DNA of 37,083 nt from DATAMF01 sp964472565 (GCA_964472565.1 CAYYNB010000047.1:1-37083); one strand, 5' to 3'; numbered from the stretch's first letter, positions 9,462-17,951 are shown. Numbers and translations: made by a program. Notes: generated by a model from the letters alone, not told the origin.

Positions 9462-10236
9462 CCAGCAGCTCGATTTCTAATTCACGGACTTGTTGGGCGC
9501 TGTCCTCATCGATATTGGAATCAGTGACTAACGTTTGAACGGCGGTCAGTGGTGCAAGTTGGGCTAACGCTGAGAGATGAAATTTGCTGCTGTCCGTCAC
9601 GAGGATGGCTTGATCACCACAGTTGAGGAAAGCGCGCAAAAATTCAGCCTCTTCGGGTGTTTCGGCGCTGATGCCGCGCTTCACGGATACGGCCCGCGCG
9701 CCAATGATGATCTTATCGACACAAAGCTGTTCCAGCATCTGGCGGGCCAAAGTTCCACGTACGGCTTGCTCGTCGGCGTCGATCATGCCGCCCAACATAA
9801 TCAGGCGGTGATGCCCCTGACGCAGCAGTTCCTGCACTACCAACAGTGATTCGGTGATGATGGTCAGGTTGGAATGGCGGTCCAGGTGACGCGCAACAGC
9901 CAATCCTGTGCTGCCACCGGCTAACAACAGCGTTTCGCCGTTCCGAATTAATCCGGCGGCTGCCGCGCCGATCCGCTCTTTTTCGGCGGCGTGTTCGCCC
10001 TGCCGCAAAATAATCGGACTTTCAGTGGTGGCGACAGTACCAATGCGCATGATGCCGCCGTGTGTCCGGCGCACCAGATTGCGCTCGGTCAGAGCGATCA
10101 GATCGCGGCGGACCGTGGCCTCGCTGACGCCAAACTGGTCGCTGAGTTCGGCAACTGTAATACTGCCCACCTCATTCACTAACGTTACAATCTGTTCCTG
10201 ACGTTCAAGCGTCATCAGATCAGACGAATTCGACAT
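9454..10236 (-). CDS. DeoR-family transcriptional regulator
   Basis: DeoR-family proteins repress sugar operons and respond to a phosphorylated sugar. The 260-aa product has an N-terminal winged HTH (residues 8-64: ERQEQIVTLVNEVGSITVAELSDQFGVSEATVRRDL, with RRTHGG after it), the family signature. The C-terminal ISOCOT-type sensor domain shows LLLAGGSTGLAVARHL and LIMLGGMID plus VTDSSKFHLSAL. GGAGGGG lies about five bases before the ATG. It sits inside the operon between the PfkB and GH27 genes, like AgaR in GalNAc clusters, and most likely controls the divergent promoters at 12492-12661, where paired TTGCGCA sites lie. Effector is probably a tagatose or galactosamine phosphate; that is inference. 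Confidence 0.93.
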   Translation of the reverse strand: MSNSSDLMTLERQEQIVTLVNEVGSITVAELSDQFGVSEATVRRDLIALTERNLVRRTHGGIMRIGTVATTESPIILRQGEHAAEKERIGAAAAGLIRNGETLLLAGGSTGLAVARHLDRHSNLTIITESLLVVQELLRQGHHRLIMLGGMIDADEQAVRGTLARQMLEQLCVDKIIIGARAVSVKRGISAETPEEAEFLRAFLNCGDQAILVTDSSKFHLSALAQLAPLTAVQTLVTDSNIDEDSAQQVRELEIELLVV

Positions 10237-10251
10237 GCAGCCCCTCCATCA

Positions 10252-11181
10252 TTAATTCAACGCATCCATCCACTGTTGAAGTTCTGCCGACGACAGCGCA
10301 TTGGTCGCGCCGCCAACCTGCGTTACGGCTTGCGCGCCGCAGGCGACGGCAAAGCGCAGCGCGTCTTCCACACTGCCCCGTGCAACGATCATAGTATAGA
10401 CAAAACCTGCGTTGAAAGCGTCTCCGGCTCCGGTTGTATCGATAACTTCGACGGCGAAGGTCGGGACCTCCACCGGCTGATTTCCCGCCCGGATGGCAAG
10501 TGCTCCATCTGCGCCGCGTTTGATCACCACCATTCCGCGCACCCATGCGGCTAATTGATCGGGATTCCAGACGCCGCCGCAGAGTGCCACTGCTTCGGAT
10601 TCGTTCGGGAAGAAATAATCCGTTTCGGCCAGCGTGGGCAGCAGATAAGGATTCTGCATCCATTGTTCACGCGGGTCCCAGCCGACATCCAGCGATGTTG
10701 TCAAGCCGCCGTCGTGCGCTAGCCGGAACAGGCGCGGCAGTTCGGGTTGGAATGCGGTCTGGAGGAAAAACGATCCAACGTGCAAATGGGTATAACCTGA
10801 CAGCAGTTCTGGTGTGATCGGTGTGCCGTTGAAGGCTTCCATTAAACCGGGATAGGTCAGCAAAGCGCGATCATGCTCATATGTGAGCGCAATGGTCACA
10901 TCCGTTTGGGTGTGGGGCATCACCTGGATATGGGCTGTTCCAACTCCAAAACTCTGGAGTTGACGGAGCACAAAACGGCCCAAAACATCATCCCCAAGCT
11001 GGCCGACAAAATCGGCGGATGCCCCTAACACGGCCAGGCGTGCCGCCGTGATGGCGGACGAACTGCCCAGCGCAATCTGAAAGCCGGCTCCGATCAGTTC
11101 CCGCCCCAAGATGGGCAGCGACGGAAGGCCTGTCATCACCAGATCGGCATTGAGTTCGCCTGCTACCAGCACACGGTTCAT
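10252..11181 (-). CDS. PfkB-family carbohydrate kinase (candidate tagatose-6-phosphate kinase)
   Basis: PfkB/ribokinase enzymes transfer ATP phosphate to sugars or sugar phosphates. The 309-aa protein begins MNRVLVAGELNADLV. It has the second PfkB signature DTTGAGDAFNAGF, with catalytic base D254 and the GAGD anion hole. The first signature region reads IALGSSSAITAARLAVLG, a divergent form in which the usual G-G and N are replaced. The ATG overlaps the GH4 stop as ATGA, a coupled start; an in-frame GTG 15 bases upstream is less likely. Between an alpha-galactosidase and tagatose aldolase genes, phosphorylation of tagatose-6-phosphate at C1 is the simplest role. Phosphorylation of imported galactosamine or galactose is the alternative. 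Confidence 0.87.
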   Translation of the reverse strand: MNRVLVAGELNADLVMTGLPSLPILGRELIGAGFQIALGSSSAITAARLAVLGASADFVGQLGDDVLGRFVLRQLQSFGVGTAHIQVMPHTQTDVTIALTYEHDRALLTYPGLMEAFNGTPITPELLSGYTHLHVGSFFLQTAFQPELPRLFRLAHDGGLTTSLDVGWDPREQWMQNPYLLPTLAETDYFFPNESEAVALCGGVWNPDQLAAWVRGMVVIKRGADGALAIRAGNQPVEVPTFAVEVIDTTGAGDAFNAGFVYTMIVARGSVEDALRFAVACGAQAVTQVGGATNALSSAELQQWMDALN

Positions 11182-12491
11182 AAGTTCTGCATCCACTCAG
11201 GGAGATAGGGCGCTTCGACGGCGGCCATTTCGTCAAACATGGCGCGAATTTCGGCGGGCGAGCATACCGCTGCCGTCAGCGGATCGACCATAAGCGCGTA
11301 AAAGGCAGCTTCCCGATCCTGCTGCAAGACCGCCGTTGTGACCAGATCGTGAACCGCCATGTGCGCCATATTTAATGCCGCGAGCTGCGTGGGCAAGCGT
11401 CCGAAATGAACTGGCTGGACACCCATTTTGTTCACAAGGCAGGCGACTTCAACGATGCCATCCTGCGGAAGATTGGTGATTAGCCCAGTGTTGGGAACAT
11501 TGCCATAGATCACAGCCGGAGTGTCAGTTTCGATGGCTTCCATGATATACGAGGCAAATTCAGGGCCGCGTTCCAGCGTGATTGATGCCTGGCCCGCGAT
11601 CATACGGCGCATTTCAGCATCGGCTTCCGCCCGCCAGCAGGGCCAATTGTTCGCATAAAATCCGGTTTCGCCGCGATAGTCTGACCGGGCATATTTTTCG
11701 ATCAGATCGGGACGTTTGCGGAAATAGGGCACATATTCGGAAAAATGACCGCTGCTTTCGGTCACAAAGGCCCCCAGGTGCAGCATCATCTCGAAGCGGA
11801 TCGGGTCCTGTTCGTAGATGGCCGGGTCTTTGGCTTTTTCGCGGAGCAGGGGATACATATCCTGGCCGTTGCGCGTGATTTCGACCAGCCATGCGTTATG
11901 ATTGACCCCAGCGGCGCGGAACTTGAGTTCTTCGTAGGGAATGCCGAGATAACCGGCGACCTGCTGCGACGTGTGCTGGATGGAGTGGCACAACCCGACG
12001 ATGGGCAGCGACGACGCGCGAACCCCGGTGAGGCAAGTCAGCGACATAGGGTTGGTGTAATTCATGACCAGCGCATTCGGGGCCAACCGTTCGGTATCCG
12101 CCAAAATGTCCAACCAGGCGGGCAGGGTCCGCAGCGCCTTGAAAATGCCGCCGGGGCCGATGGTGTCGCCAATGCACTGATTGACACCGTACTTCATCGG
12201 GATGTCAAAATCGTGGCGCACATTGGGCAGCCCTTCAACTTCGATGGTGTTGATCAGGTAATCGGTTCCGGCCAACACATCACAGCGGTCAGCCGAAGCC
12301 TCAACGCGCCAGTTTTTCCCCGACTGTTTCACTGCTAATTCAGCCACCCGATAGACGAGTTCCAGTCGGGCGGCATCAATATCGACTAACGCAAATGTGC
12401 CTGAATCGAGCGCAGGGGTCGAGAGGATGTCGGTGATAATTTCATAGGTAAAAACCGAACTGCCCGCCCCGACAAATGTCACTTTTGGCAT
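11178..12491 (-). CDS. GH4 alpha-galactosidase-type glycosidase (MelA-like)
   Basis: GH4 enzymes are cytoplasmic glycosidases that need NAD+ and Mn2+ and act by an oxidation-elimination mechanism. The 437-aa protein starts MPKVTFVGAGSSVFT, the Rossmann NAD loop. It continues with IGDTIGPGGIFKALR and NYTNPMS, then has the metal ligands C168 in GLCHSIQ and H198 in GVNHNAWL. The CHS form is typical of the MelA alpha-galactosidase branch, not the CNx form of 6-phospho-glycosidases, in line with ABC import of unphosphorylated sugars. I chose ATG 12489-12491 because GAGGG lies six bases upstream; the frame opens seven codons earlier. It is the first gene of the minus operon and is preceded by a good sigma70 promoter. 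Confidence 0.92.
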   Translation of the reverse strand: MPKVTFVGAGSSVFTYEIITDILSTPALDSGTFALVDIDAARLELVYRVAELAVKQSGKNWRVEASADRCDVLAGTDYLINTIEVEGLPNVRHDFDIPMKYGVNQCIGDTIGPGGIFKALRTLPAWLDILADTERLAPNALVMNYTNPMSLTCLTGVRASSLPIVGLCHSIQHTSQQVAGYLGIPYEELKFRAAGVNHNAWLVEITRNGQDMYPLLREKAKDPAIYEQDPIRFEMMLHLGAFVTESSGHFSEYVPYFRKRPDLIEKYARSDYRGETGFYANNWPCWRAEADAEMRRMIAGQASITLERGPEFASYIMEAIETDTPAVIYGNVPNTGLITNLPQDGIVEVACLVNKMGVQPVHFGRLPTQLAALNMAHMAVHDLVTTAVLQQDREAAFYALMVDPLTAAVCSPAEIRAMFDEMAAVEAPYLPEWMQNL

Positions 12492-12532
12492 AAATCCCTC
12501 TTTCAAAAACAAACCGATTTCTCAATGATTTT

Positions 12533-12561
12533 ATAGTATGCTGCTCGTGATTATTTGTCAA
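12533..12561 (-). promoter_or_regulatory. Sigma70 promoter of the minus-strand GH4 operon
   Basis: Read on the minus strand, TTGACA (plus 12556-12561) and TACTAT (plus 12533-12538) are separated by exactly 17 bp. The transcript would start near 12526, about 35 nt before the GH4 start codon. Confidence 0.8.
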
Positions 12562-12577
12562 GCATTTATGATTGATT

Positions 12578-12603
12578 TTGCGCAAAATAGTTGACATTGC
12601 GCA
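12578..12603. promoter_or_regulatory. Candidate operator: paired TTGCGCA sites in the divergent region
   Basis: TTGCGCAA (12578-12585, itself a perfect palindrome) and TTGCGCA (12597-12603) have centres 19 bp apart, about two helical turns. As a pair they also form an inverted repeat TGCGCAA-N11-TTGCGCA. The plus-strand -35 hexamer lies between and against them, so binding would block that promoter and could reach the minus one. The DeoR-family protein of the locus is the likeliest ligand; this is inference. Confidence 0.5.
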
Positions 12604-12619
12604 CCTCTTGTGATTGAAT
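12591..12619 (+). promoter_or_regulatory. Sigma70 promoter of the plus-strand amidohydrolase operon
   Basis: TTGACA (12591-12596) is followed after 17 bp by TTGAAT (12614-12619), preceded by TGA as an extended -10. Initiation near 12626 leaves a 36-nt leader. This rules out the TTG at 12614 as a start codon, since it lies inside the -10. Confidence 0.7.
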
Positions 12620-12661
12620 ATGAATGAATATGATTTTTTACGATGTTTAGGACTGTACAAA

Positions 12662-13714
12662 ATGGAACACCCAGGTTTACTTCTAAAAGATTTTCGGCCT
12701 CACCCACGACTATTCGTCAAAGAAACGTCTATCGAAAAACCGCGTTATCCTGTCATTGATGCGCATAATCACCTGGCCGAACCATTTGGGGGTGGATGGG
12801 ATAAGCGCCCGCTGCCGGAGCTGCTCGATCTTCTCGATGTGGCGGATGTGCGCACGTACATCGATTTGGATGGTGGGTGGGGCGAAGATGTATTGAACTT
12901 CCACCTGGATTATTTCAAAGCACCTGCGCCAGAGCGGTTTGTCATTTTCGGTGGCGTGAATTGGGATGCCTGGGGTGAGCACGGCGATCATTTTGCCGAA
13001 TGGGCCGCCGGGCGGCTGCGCCTTCAGGCTGAACGCGGCGCACAGGGACTCAAAATCTGGAAGCCGTTTGGGCTGCATGTATGCGATCAACATGGGGCGC
13101 TGGTGGCGATTGACGATCCCCGGCTGGACCCTATTTGGGAAACGGCAGGAGAGCTTAAGCTGCCGATCATCATTCATGTGGCGGACCCAGTGGCGTTTTT
13201 TGATCCGCTGGATGAAACCAACGAACGCTGGGAAGAACTCCACGCCCAACCCGATTGGCAGTTCCCCAGCCCGCCCTTCCCCAGCTTTATGACGATCATG
13301 GATGGGTTGGCGAATCTGGTGGAGCGACACCCGCAAACCACCTTCATCGGCGCGCATGTGGGCTGCTATTCGGAGAATTTACAGTGGGTCGGCCAACTGC
13401 TGGATCGCTGTCCGAATTTTTATGTGGACATCAGCGCCCGCATTGGCGAATTGGGACGCCAGCCCTACTCGGCGCGGCGCTTCTTTGTGCAATATGCGGA
13501 TCGAATTCTGTTTGGAACGGATGTTGGCCCGAATCTGGATTATTACCGCCTAATGTATCGTTTCCTCGAAACCGATGACGAATATTTCAACTATGGACTG
13601 AGCGAGATTCCGGGGCAGGGCCGCTGGTTTATTTATGGACTTTATCTTCCTGACGACGTTCTGCAAAAGGTTTATTTTCAGAACGCCCGGCGGGTTATTT
13701 TAGGGGAGAAGTAA
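12662..13714 (+). CDS. Amidohydrolase-family metal-dependent hydrolase (PF04909-like)
   Basis: The 350-aa protein is a TIM-barrel hydrolase of the amidohydrolase_2 type. Metal-site residues can be followed: the N-terminal H-x-H in VIDAHNHLAEP, the strand with GLKIWKPFG, HVADP after LPIII, the FIGAHVGCYSENL histidine, and the catalytic aspartate in LFGTDVGP. The start is the ATG with AGGA eight bases before it; the upstream TTG falls in the promoter. It is the first gene of the plus-strand operon, four bases before the SIS gene, so a role in the same pathway is likely. It is not the NagA/AgaA type of amino-sugar-6-phosphate deacetylase. Deacetylase, lactonase or decarboxylase activity are all possible; the substrate is unknown. 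Confidence 0.85.
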   Translation: MEHPGLLLKDFRPHPRLFVKETSIEKPRYPVIDAHNHLAEPFGGGWDKRPLPELLDLLDVADVRTYIDLDGGWGEDVLNFHLDYFKAPAPERFVIFGGVNWDAWGEHGDHFAEWAAGRLRLQAERGAQGLKIWKPFGLHVCDQHGALVAIDDPRLDPIWETAGELKLPIIIHVADPVAFFDPLDETNERWEELHAQPDWQFPSPPFPSFMTIMDGLANLVERHPQTTFIGAHVGCYSENLQWVGQLLDRCPNFYVDISARIGELGRQPYSARRFFVQYADRILFGTDVGPNLDYYRLMYRFLETDDEYFNYGLSEIPGQGRWFIYGLYLPDDVLQKVYFQNARRVILGEK

Positions 13715-13718
13715 CACA

Positions 13719-14738
13719 ATGGCAGGCGAATATACACGCGCGGAAATTCTGAGCCAGCCGGACGTATGGGCGGCAACAGTGCGGACGCTTCAGCAGCAGG
13801 CCGATACTATCCGCGCTTTTTATCGAGATGGGCAGTACGACAGCATCGTTTTTACGGGATGCGGTTCGACCTATTACGCCGCGATAGCCGCCGCCGCCAT
13901 CACGCAGCATCTGGTGGGTATACCGGCACGAGGCATTCCGGCGTCGGAAGTGTGGCTGTATCCCGCGTCGGCCTACCAACCGCAGCGCCGGACGCTGCTG
14001 GTATCGATCAGCCGTTCCGGTGAAACCACCGAGACGATCCGGGCGGTTGACTCGTTCCAGGCTAAAAACGACATTCTGACTCTGAACTGCTATGCGGACA
14101 AAACGCTCTCTCAGATGGGCGCGCTGAATCTGGTTTTCCCTGAAGCCCAGGAAGAGAGCATCGCCCAGACGCGCGCTTTTTCGACGCTGTATTTAGCGAC
14201 TGTGGCATTGGCGTCGCTGTGGGCCGAACGCGAAGACCTGTTCGAGCAAATGGGAAAACTGGCCGGGGCCGGGCAGCGCCTGCTGGACCTGTATGGACAA
14301 TTGCCCGCGAAAGTGGTGCAGGATGAGGCCATTGACCGGTTTTATTTCCTCGGTTCGGGGCTGCGGTATGGGCTGGCGTGCGAACTGAGCCTCAAGATGA
14401 AAGAAATGTCGCTGTCGCACAGCGAACCGTTTCACTTTATGGAGTTCCGGCATGGCCCTATGTCGATGGTAACGCCCTCGACGGTGCTGGTCGGCCTGCT
14501 GTCGGAACAAAACCGTGCCCAGGAGCGGCTCGTTTTGGACGAAATGGCCCGGCGCGGGGCGCGGCTGGTGGTTATGGCCGAGGCAGACGCCGATGTTGAG
14601 TTTCAATCCGGCGTCAATGAAGCAGTGCGGAATGTGTTGTATCTGCCTATCGGCCAATTAATTGCTTTTGAACGTTCCCTTTACAGGTCGTTTGATCCGG
14701 ATCGGCCTCATAACCTCAATGCAGTTGTCAGATTATGA
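13719..14738 (+). CDS. SIS-domain sugar-phosphate deaminase/isomerase (AgaS/NagB-II-like)
   Basis: The 339-aa product contains two SIS domains without a glutaminase domain. The first has FTGCGSTYYAAIAAAA and VSISRSGETTETI; the second has FLGSGLRYGLACELSLKMKEMS, then EPFHFMEFRHGPMS, the GlmS-like active-site segment. Members of this group include AgaS (galactosamine-6-phosphate to tagatose-6-phosphate plus ammonia), NagB-II (glucosamine-6-phosphate deaminase) and FrlB-type deglycases. Tagatose-bisphosphate aldolase genes close by favour the AgaS reaction; the length is nearer NagB-II. It follows the amidohydrolase by four bases and precedes the first ABC binding protein by 84 bases, so these genes are likely co-transcribed. 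Confidence 0.87.
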   Translation: MAGEYTRAEILSQPDVWAATVRTLQQQADTIRAFYRDGQYDSIVFTGCGSTYYAAIAAAAITQHLVGIPARGIPASEVWLYPASAYQPQRRTLLVSISRSGETTETIRAVDSFQAKNDILTLNCYADKTLSQMGALNLVFPEAQEESIAQTRAFSTLYLATVALASLWAEREDLFEQMGKLAGAGQRLLDLYGQLPAKVVQDEAIDRFYFLGSGLRYGLACELSLKMKEMSLSHSEPFHFMEFRHGPMSMVTPSTVLVGLLSEQNRAQERLVLDEMARRGARLVVMAEADADVEFQSGVNEAVRNVLYLPIGQLIAFERSLYRSFDPDRPHNLNAVVRL

Positions 14739-14775
14739 AAGGGGTGATCCAACCTAAACACATTTACTGAATTTG

Positions 14776-14803
14776 ATCTTGTTTGCTTGTGAACAACCAA
14801 GAT
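14776..14803 (+). promoter_or_regulatory. Imperfect hairpin before the first binding-protein gene
   Basis: ATCTTG (14776-14781) pairs with CAAGAT (14798-14803), and after one mismatch TTG (14783-14785) pairs with CAA (14794-14796), around an 8-nt loop. No T-tract follows, so it is more likely an mRNA processing or stabilising element, or an operator, than a terminator. Confidence 0.35.
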
Positions 14804-14822
14804 TTATATAGAAAGGTAAAAA

Positions 14823-16064
14823 ATGAAAAGGCAAGTTTTCGCTCTCGCCCTTATTATGATGTTGGTGCTCAGTCTGGTCCCAACCGCTTCAACCTCGGCC
14901 CGCGAGGATGTCACCATCACCTATGCGATCTGGGATAATAACCAACTTCCCGCTCATGAACAGATCATGGAAGCCTTTATGGAAGCCAATCCGGGTATCA
15001 AGGTTGATATCCAGGTGGTGCCCTGGGGCAACTACTGGGAGAAACTTCAGACGGCAGTCGCCGGTGGTGAAGCCTATGATGTGTTCTGGATGAACGGCCC
15101 GAACTTCCCTGTTTATGCTTCGCGCGGGGTTCTGATGAACCTGCAAGAACTGGTCGATGCGGGCGATGTCGATCTGAGCGTTTATCCTGAATCGCTGGTC
15201 AACCTCTACAGCTACGAAGGCAACCTCTACGGCATCCCCAAAGACTTTGATACCATCGGCCTGTACTACAATGTCGATATGTTCGATGACGCCGGGGTGG
15301 AATATCCGACAGCAGATTGGACCTGGGACGATCTGAAAGCGGCGGCTGAGAAGCTGACCCGTGATGGCAACTGGGGCATTGCCGCCACCCTCGAAGACCA
15401 GAGCAACTACTGGAACCTGATCTATCAAAATGGCGGTCAGGTGATCAACGAAGACGGCAGTGCCGTGCTGCTCAATGAATCCGCTGCTTGCGATGCGATC
15501 AAATTCAATTACAGCTTTGTCGAAGCGGGTTATTCGCCCGACGGCGCGACGATGTCTTCGGTTGATCCGGCAATCCAGCTCTTCCCCGGCGGCAAAGTAG
15601 CCATGATTTTTGCCGGTTCATGGATGGCCCGCACTTATGCGGACGCGGAACCCAATATCAACGTTGCACCTCTGCCGCAGGGCACCCAGCGCGCAACCAT
15701 CATTCATGGGTTGGCGAATGTTGCCTGGTCAGGAACCAAACACCCTGAAGAAGCCCAAGCATTGGTGAAATTTCTCGGCAGTGAAGAAGCGGCCTTGATC
15801 CTGGCGCAGTCCGGCACCGTCATTCCTGCATATGAAGGCATGCAGCAGGCGTGGGTTGATGCGCTGCCTGAGATGAATTTGCAGGAATCATTCATTGATG
15901 CGCTCGAATACGCTGTACCGTATCCTACCGCCGCGAAGGGTATGGAATGGAACACTAAGATTGCGGAAGTGTTAGGCGAAGTCTGGGCGGGCAACATTTC
16001 CCCCGATGAGATGTGCGATATGGCCGCCGACGCTGCAAACGAGGTTTTGCAGGCGGACGAATAA
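14823..16064 (+). CDS. CUT1 ABC transporter sugar-binding protein (first system)
   Basis: This extracellular binding protein delivers oligosaccharides to the two permeases encoded next. The 413-aa protein has a Sec signal (K2, R3, hydrophobic 5-20, likely cleavage after the TASTSA stretch) and no lipobox cysteine. It shows the UgpB/MalE-type fold pattern: FMEANPGIKVDIQVVPWGNYWEKLQTAVAGGEAYDVFWM early, then YGIPKDFDTIGLYYNVDMF and GKVAMIFAGSWMA. AAAGG sits six bases before the ATG. Its position after the AgaS-like gene and before GH114 suggests galactosamine- or galactose-containing oligosaccharides as ligand; this is inference. Confidence 0.92.
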   Translation: MKRQVFALALIMMLVLSLVPTASTSAREDVTITYAIWDNNQLPAHEQIMEAFMEANPGIKVDIQVVPWGNYWEKLQTAVAGGEAYDVFWMNGPNFPVYASRGVLMNLQELVDAGDVDLSVYPESLVNLYSYEGNLYGIPKDFDTIGLYYNVDMFDDAGVEYPTADWTWDDLKAAAEKLTRDGNWGIAATLEDQSNYWNLIYQNGGQVINEDGSAVLLNESAACDAIKFNYSFVEAGYSPDGATMSSVDPAIQLFPGGKVAMIFAGSWMARTYADAEPNINVAPLPQGTQRATIIHGLANVAWSGTKHPEEAQALVKFLGSEEAALILAQSGTVIPAYEGMQQAWVDALPEMNLQESFIDALEYAVPYPTAAKGMEWNTKIAEVLGEVWAGNISPDEMCDMAADAANEVLQADE

Positions 16065-16077
16065 AACCATGCTGTTT

Positions 16078-16100
16078 AGGCCGGGCATCCCCCGGCCTTT
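16078..16100 (+). terminator. GC-rich hairpin after binding protein 1, attenuator or 3'-end stabiliser
   Basis: AGGCCGGG (16078-16085) pairs with CCCGGCCT (16091-16098) around a 5-nt loop, followed only by TT-CG-TT. The T-tract is too short for full termination. A partial stop or exonuclease block would raise binding-protein mRNA over that of the permeases. Confidence 0.55.
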
Positions 16101-16132
16101 CGTTACACCATCCATGATGGAGAGATTACGGG

Positions 16133-17026
16133 ATGCAAAACATTTTAAACGACCCAATGAAACGCCGAGAAGCCTTATGGGGGTATCTGATGATCTCCCC
16201 AATGGTGATCGGACTGGGCATCTTTTTCTACGTGGCGTTGGGGGCCTCTTTAGGCATCAGTTTTACGCGGTGGGATTTGCTTACCGCTCCTAAATGGGTG
16301 GGGTTGGATAATTACTCGTACCTGCTGCATGATGAAATTTTTCGAAAGACCCTGAAAAACACGATCAAATTCACGATTTTAAATGTGCCGCTGGGGATGA
16401 TCGTATCGCTACTGCTGGCGTTGGCGCTGAATACCCGTATTCGTTTTCGGAATGTCTACCGTCTCATCTATTTTCTGCCGGTGCTTACGATGCCAGTTGC
16501 TATTTCTGTCGTTTGGAAATGGCTTTATAACCCGGATTTTGGGTTGCTGAATCAGGTGCTGCGTGAATTTGGGGTCGAGCGTATCCGCTGGCTGAATGAT
16601 CCAGATTATGCGATATGGGCACTGATTTTTATGTCGATCTGGATGGGCAGCGGTTATGGCATGGTGATCATCCTGGCCGGGCTGCAAAATATTCCGCGTG
16701 AATATTATGAAGCGGCTCAAATGGACGGCGCAGGAGCGGTAAGACGTTTCTTTCACATTACGCTGCCGCTGCTGACGCCCACCCTCTTTTTTATCCTGAT
16801 CACATCCACCATCAGTTCCTTACAGGTGTTCGATATTGTTTATACCATGACCAAAGGTGGTCCGCTTAATTCGACTCGAACGATTGTTTACACCATCTAC
16901 GATGACGCCTTTAAGTTCTTCCGTATGGGACGGGCGACGGCTTCGGCGTGGGTGTTATTCGTCATTATTCTTGGAATCACCATTGTCCAGTTCAGAACTC
17001 AGAAACGCTGGGTTTATTACGAGTAG
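16133..17026 (+). CDS. CUT1 ABC transporter permease, MalF-type (first system)
   Basis: This 297-aa inner-membrane subunit forms half of the sugar channel. Six membrane segments can be traced, from LMISPMVIGLGIFFYVALGA near residue 20 to VLFVIILGITIVQF at the C-terminal end. The EAA loop that docks on the ATPase reads YYEAAQMDGAGAVRRFFHITLPLL. The ATG follows GGAGAGATTACGGG. Its gene is 68 bases after the binding protein, with the hairpin between, and 14 bases before the second permease. No ATPase gene accompanies it; a shared MsmX/UgpC-like ATPase encoded elsewhere is presumably used. Confidence 0.93.
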   Translation: MQNILNDPMKRREALWGYLMISPMVIGLGIFFYVALGASLGISFTRWDLLTAPKWVGLDNYSYLLHDEIFRKTLKNTIKFTILNVPLGMIVSLLLALALNTRIRFRNVYRLIYFLPVLTMPVAISVVWKWLYNPDFGLLNQVLREFGVERIRWLNDPDYAIWALIFMSIWMGSGYGMVIILAGLQNIPREYYEAAQMDGAGAVRRFFHITLPLLTPTLFFILITSTISSLQVFDIVYTMTKGGPLNSTRTIVYTIYDDAFKFFRMGRATASAWVLFVIILGITIVQFRTQKRWVYYE

Positions 17027-17040
17027 CGAGAGACAGACTT

Positions 17041-17928
17041 ATGGAGCTAAGTACTCGTCGTTCTGTGATACGTCCCCGGACGATACCGTTTCCATCGGGA
17101 TTCAAAGTGCCGGGATTCGTTCTCCGTTTGGCATTGCACCTGGTGCTGATAGGTGTGGGTGTGCTCTCGCTTATTCCCTTTGTCTGGATGGTTTCGACAT
17201 CGCTCAAAGGCGCGATGGAAGTGTTAAGCATCACACCCAGTTTTATCCCGCAGGAATGGCGCTGGGAAAACTACAAAGAGGCATTTGAGCAGGTTCCGTT
17301 TGGGCGGTTTTACCTCAATACCCTGTTTGTCACCTTTGTGCGCGTAGCGGGACAAATTATTTTCGCGGCAATGGGCGGGTATGCCTTCGCGCGGCTGCAT
17401 TTTCCGGGGCGTAATTTCCTGTTTATGGCAGTGCTGGCCGTGATGATGGTCCCCGGACAGGTGACGCTGGTGCCCAATTATATTCTGTTGAAAGAACTGC
17501 ACTGGCTGGACAGCTACCAGGGTTTGATTATTCCGAGTATGTTCAGCGCCTTCGGCACGTTTTTGATGCGCCAATATTTTATGTCGCTGCCCCAGGATTT
17601 GATTGATGCCAGCGTGGTCGATGGCTGCAATCCGCTGCAAACTTTCTGGCATGTCGCTCTGCCGCTGGCCCGCTCGACATTGGTGGCGTTTGGCCTGTTG
17701 GTGACATTGTGGTCCTGGAGTGACTTTTTGTGGCCGCTGATTATCACCAGCAGCACCGATATGCAGATGCTTTCGGTTGGAATTGCTTATTTCCAGGGAC
17801 AATTTATTTCTAATTTCGCGGTGATGATGGCGGCGGCCACACTGGCGACGCTGCCTTTGATTGTGTTGTTCCTGTTTGCGCAGCGCTTTCTGATCGAAGG
17901 CATTGCTATGACTGGGCTGAAGTTCTAA
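17041..17928 (+). CDS. CUT1 ABC transporter permease, MalG-type (first system)
   Basis: Partner permease of the preceding gene, 295 aa. Membrane segments begin with HLVLIGVGVLSLIPFVWMVSTSLK, the typical MalG start, and end with FLFAQRFLIEGIAMTGLKF, the usual GxTxGaxKg-like tail. The ATPase-docking loop reads LIDASVVDGCNPLQTFWHVALPLARST, in which the usual EAA is DAS, a mild deviation. I start at ATG 17041; the frame extends upstream into the previous gene with no permease-like sequence. The GH114 gene follows after 23 bases. Confidence 0.92.
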   Translation: MELSTRRSVIRPRTIPFPSGFKVPGFVLRLALHLVLIGVGVLSLIPFVWMVSTSLKGAMEVLSITPSFIPQEWRWENYKEAFEQVPFGRFYLNTLFVTFVRVAGQIIFAAMGGYAFARLHFPGRNFLFMAVLAVMMVPGQVTLVPNYILLKELHWLDSYQGLIIPSMFSAFGTFLMRQYFMSLPQDLIDASVVDGCNPLQTFWHVALPLARSTLVAFGLLVTLWSWSDFLWPLIITSSTDMQMLSVGIAYFQGQFISNFAVMMAAATLATLPLIVLFLFAQRFLIEGIAMTGLKF

Positions 17929-17951
17929 GGCAACCAGGAGGAAAATACGGG

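Noticed and set aside
10220..10663. Minus-strand 147-codon frame within the PfkB gene.
   Set aside because: It is a shadow of the kinase frame, with Arg/Gly/Ser-rich composition and no motif.
12614..12661. TTG start of the amidohydrolase at 12614.
   Set aside because: The TTG is part of the -10 element; the ATG at 12662 has a ribosome site and a plausible leader.
13719..14738. Reading the SIS protein as GlmS (glucosamine-6-phosphate synthase).
   Set aside because: The glutaminase domain with its N-terminal cysteine is absent; only the two SIS domains are present.
14783..14810. Promoter TTGCTT-16-TATATA before binding protein 1.
   Set aside because: Transcription would begin about six bases before the start codon, destroying the ribosome site, and the -35 lies in a hairpin.
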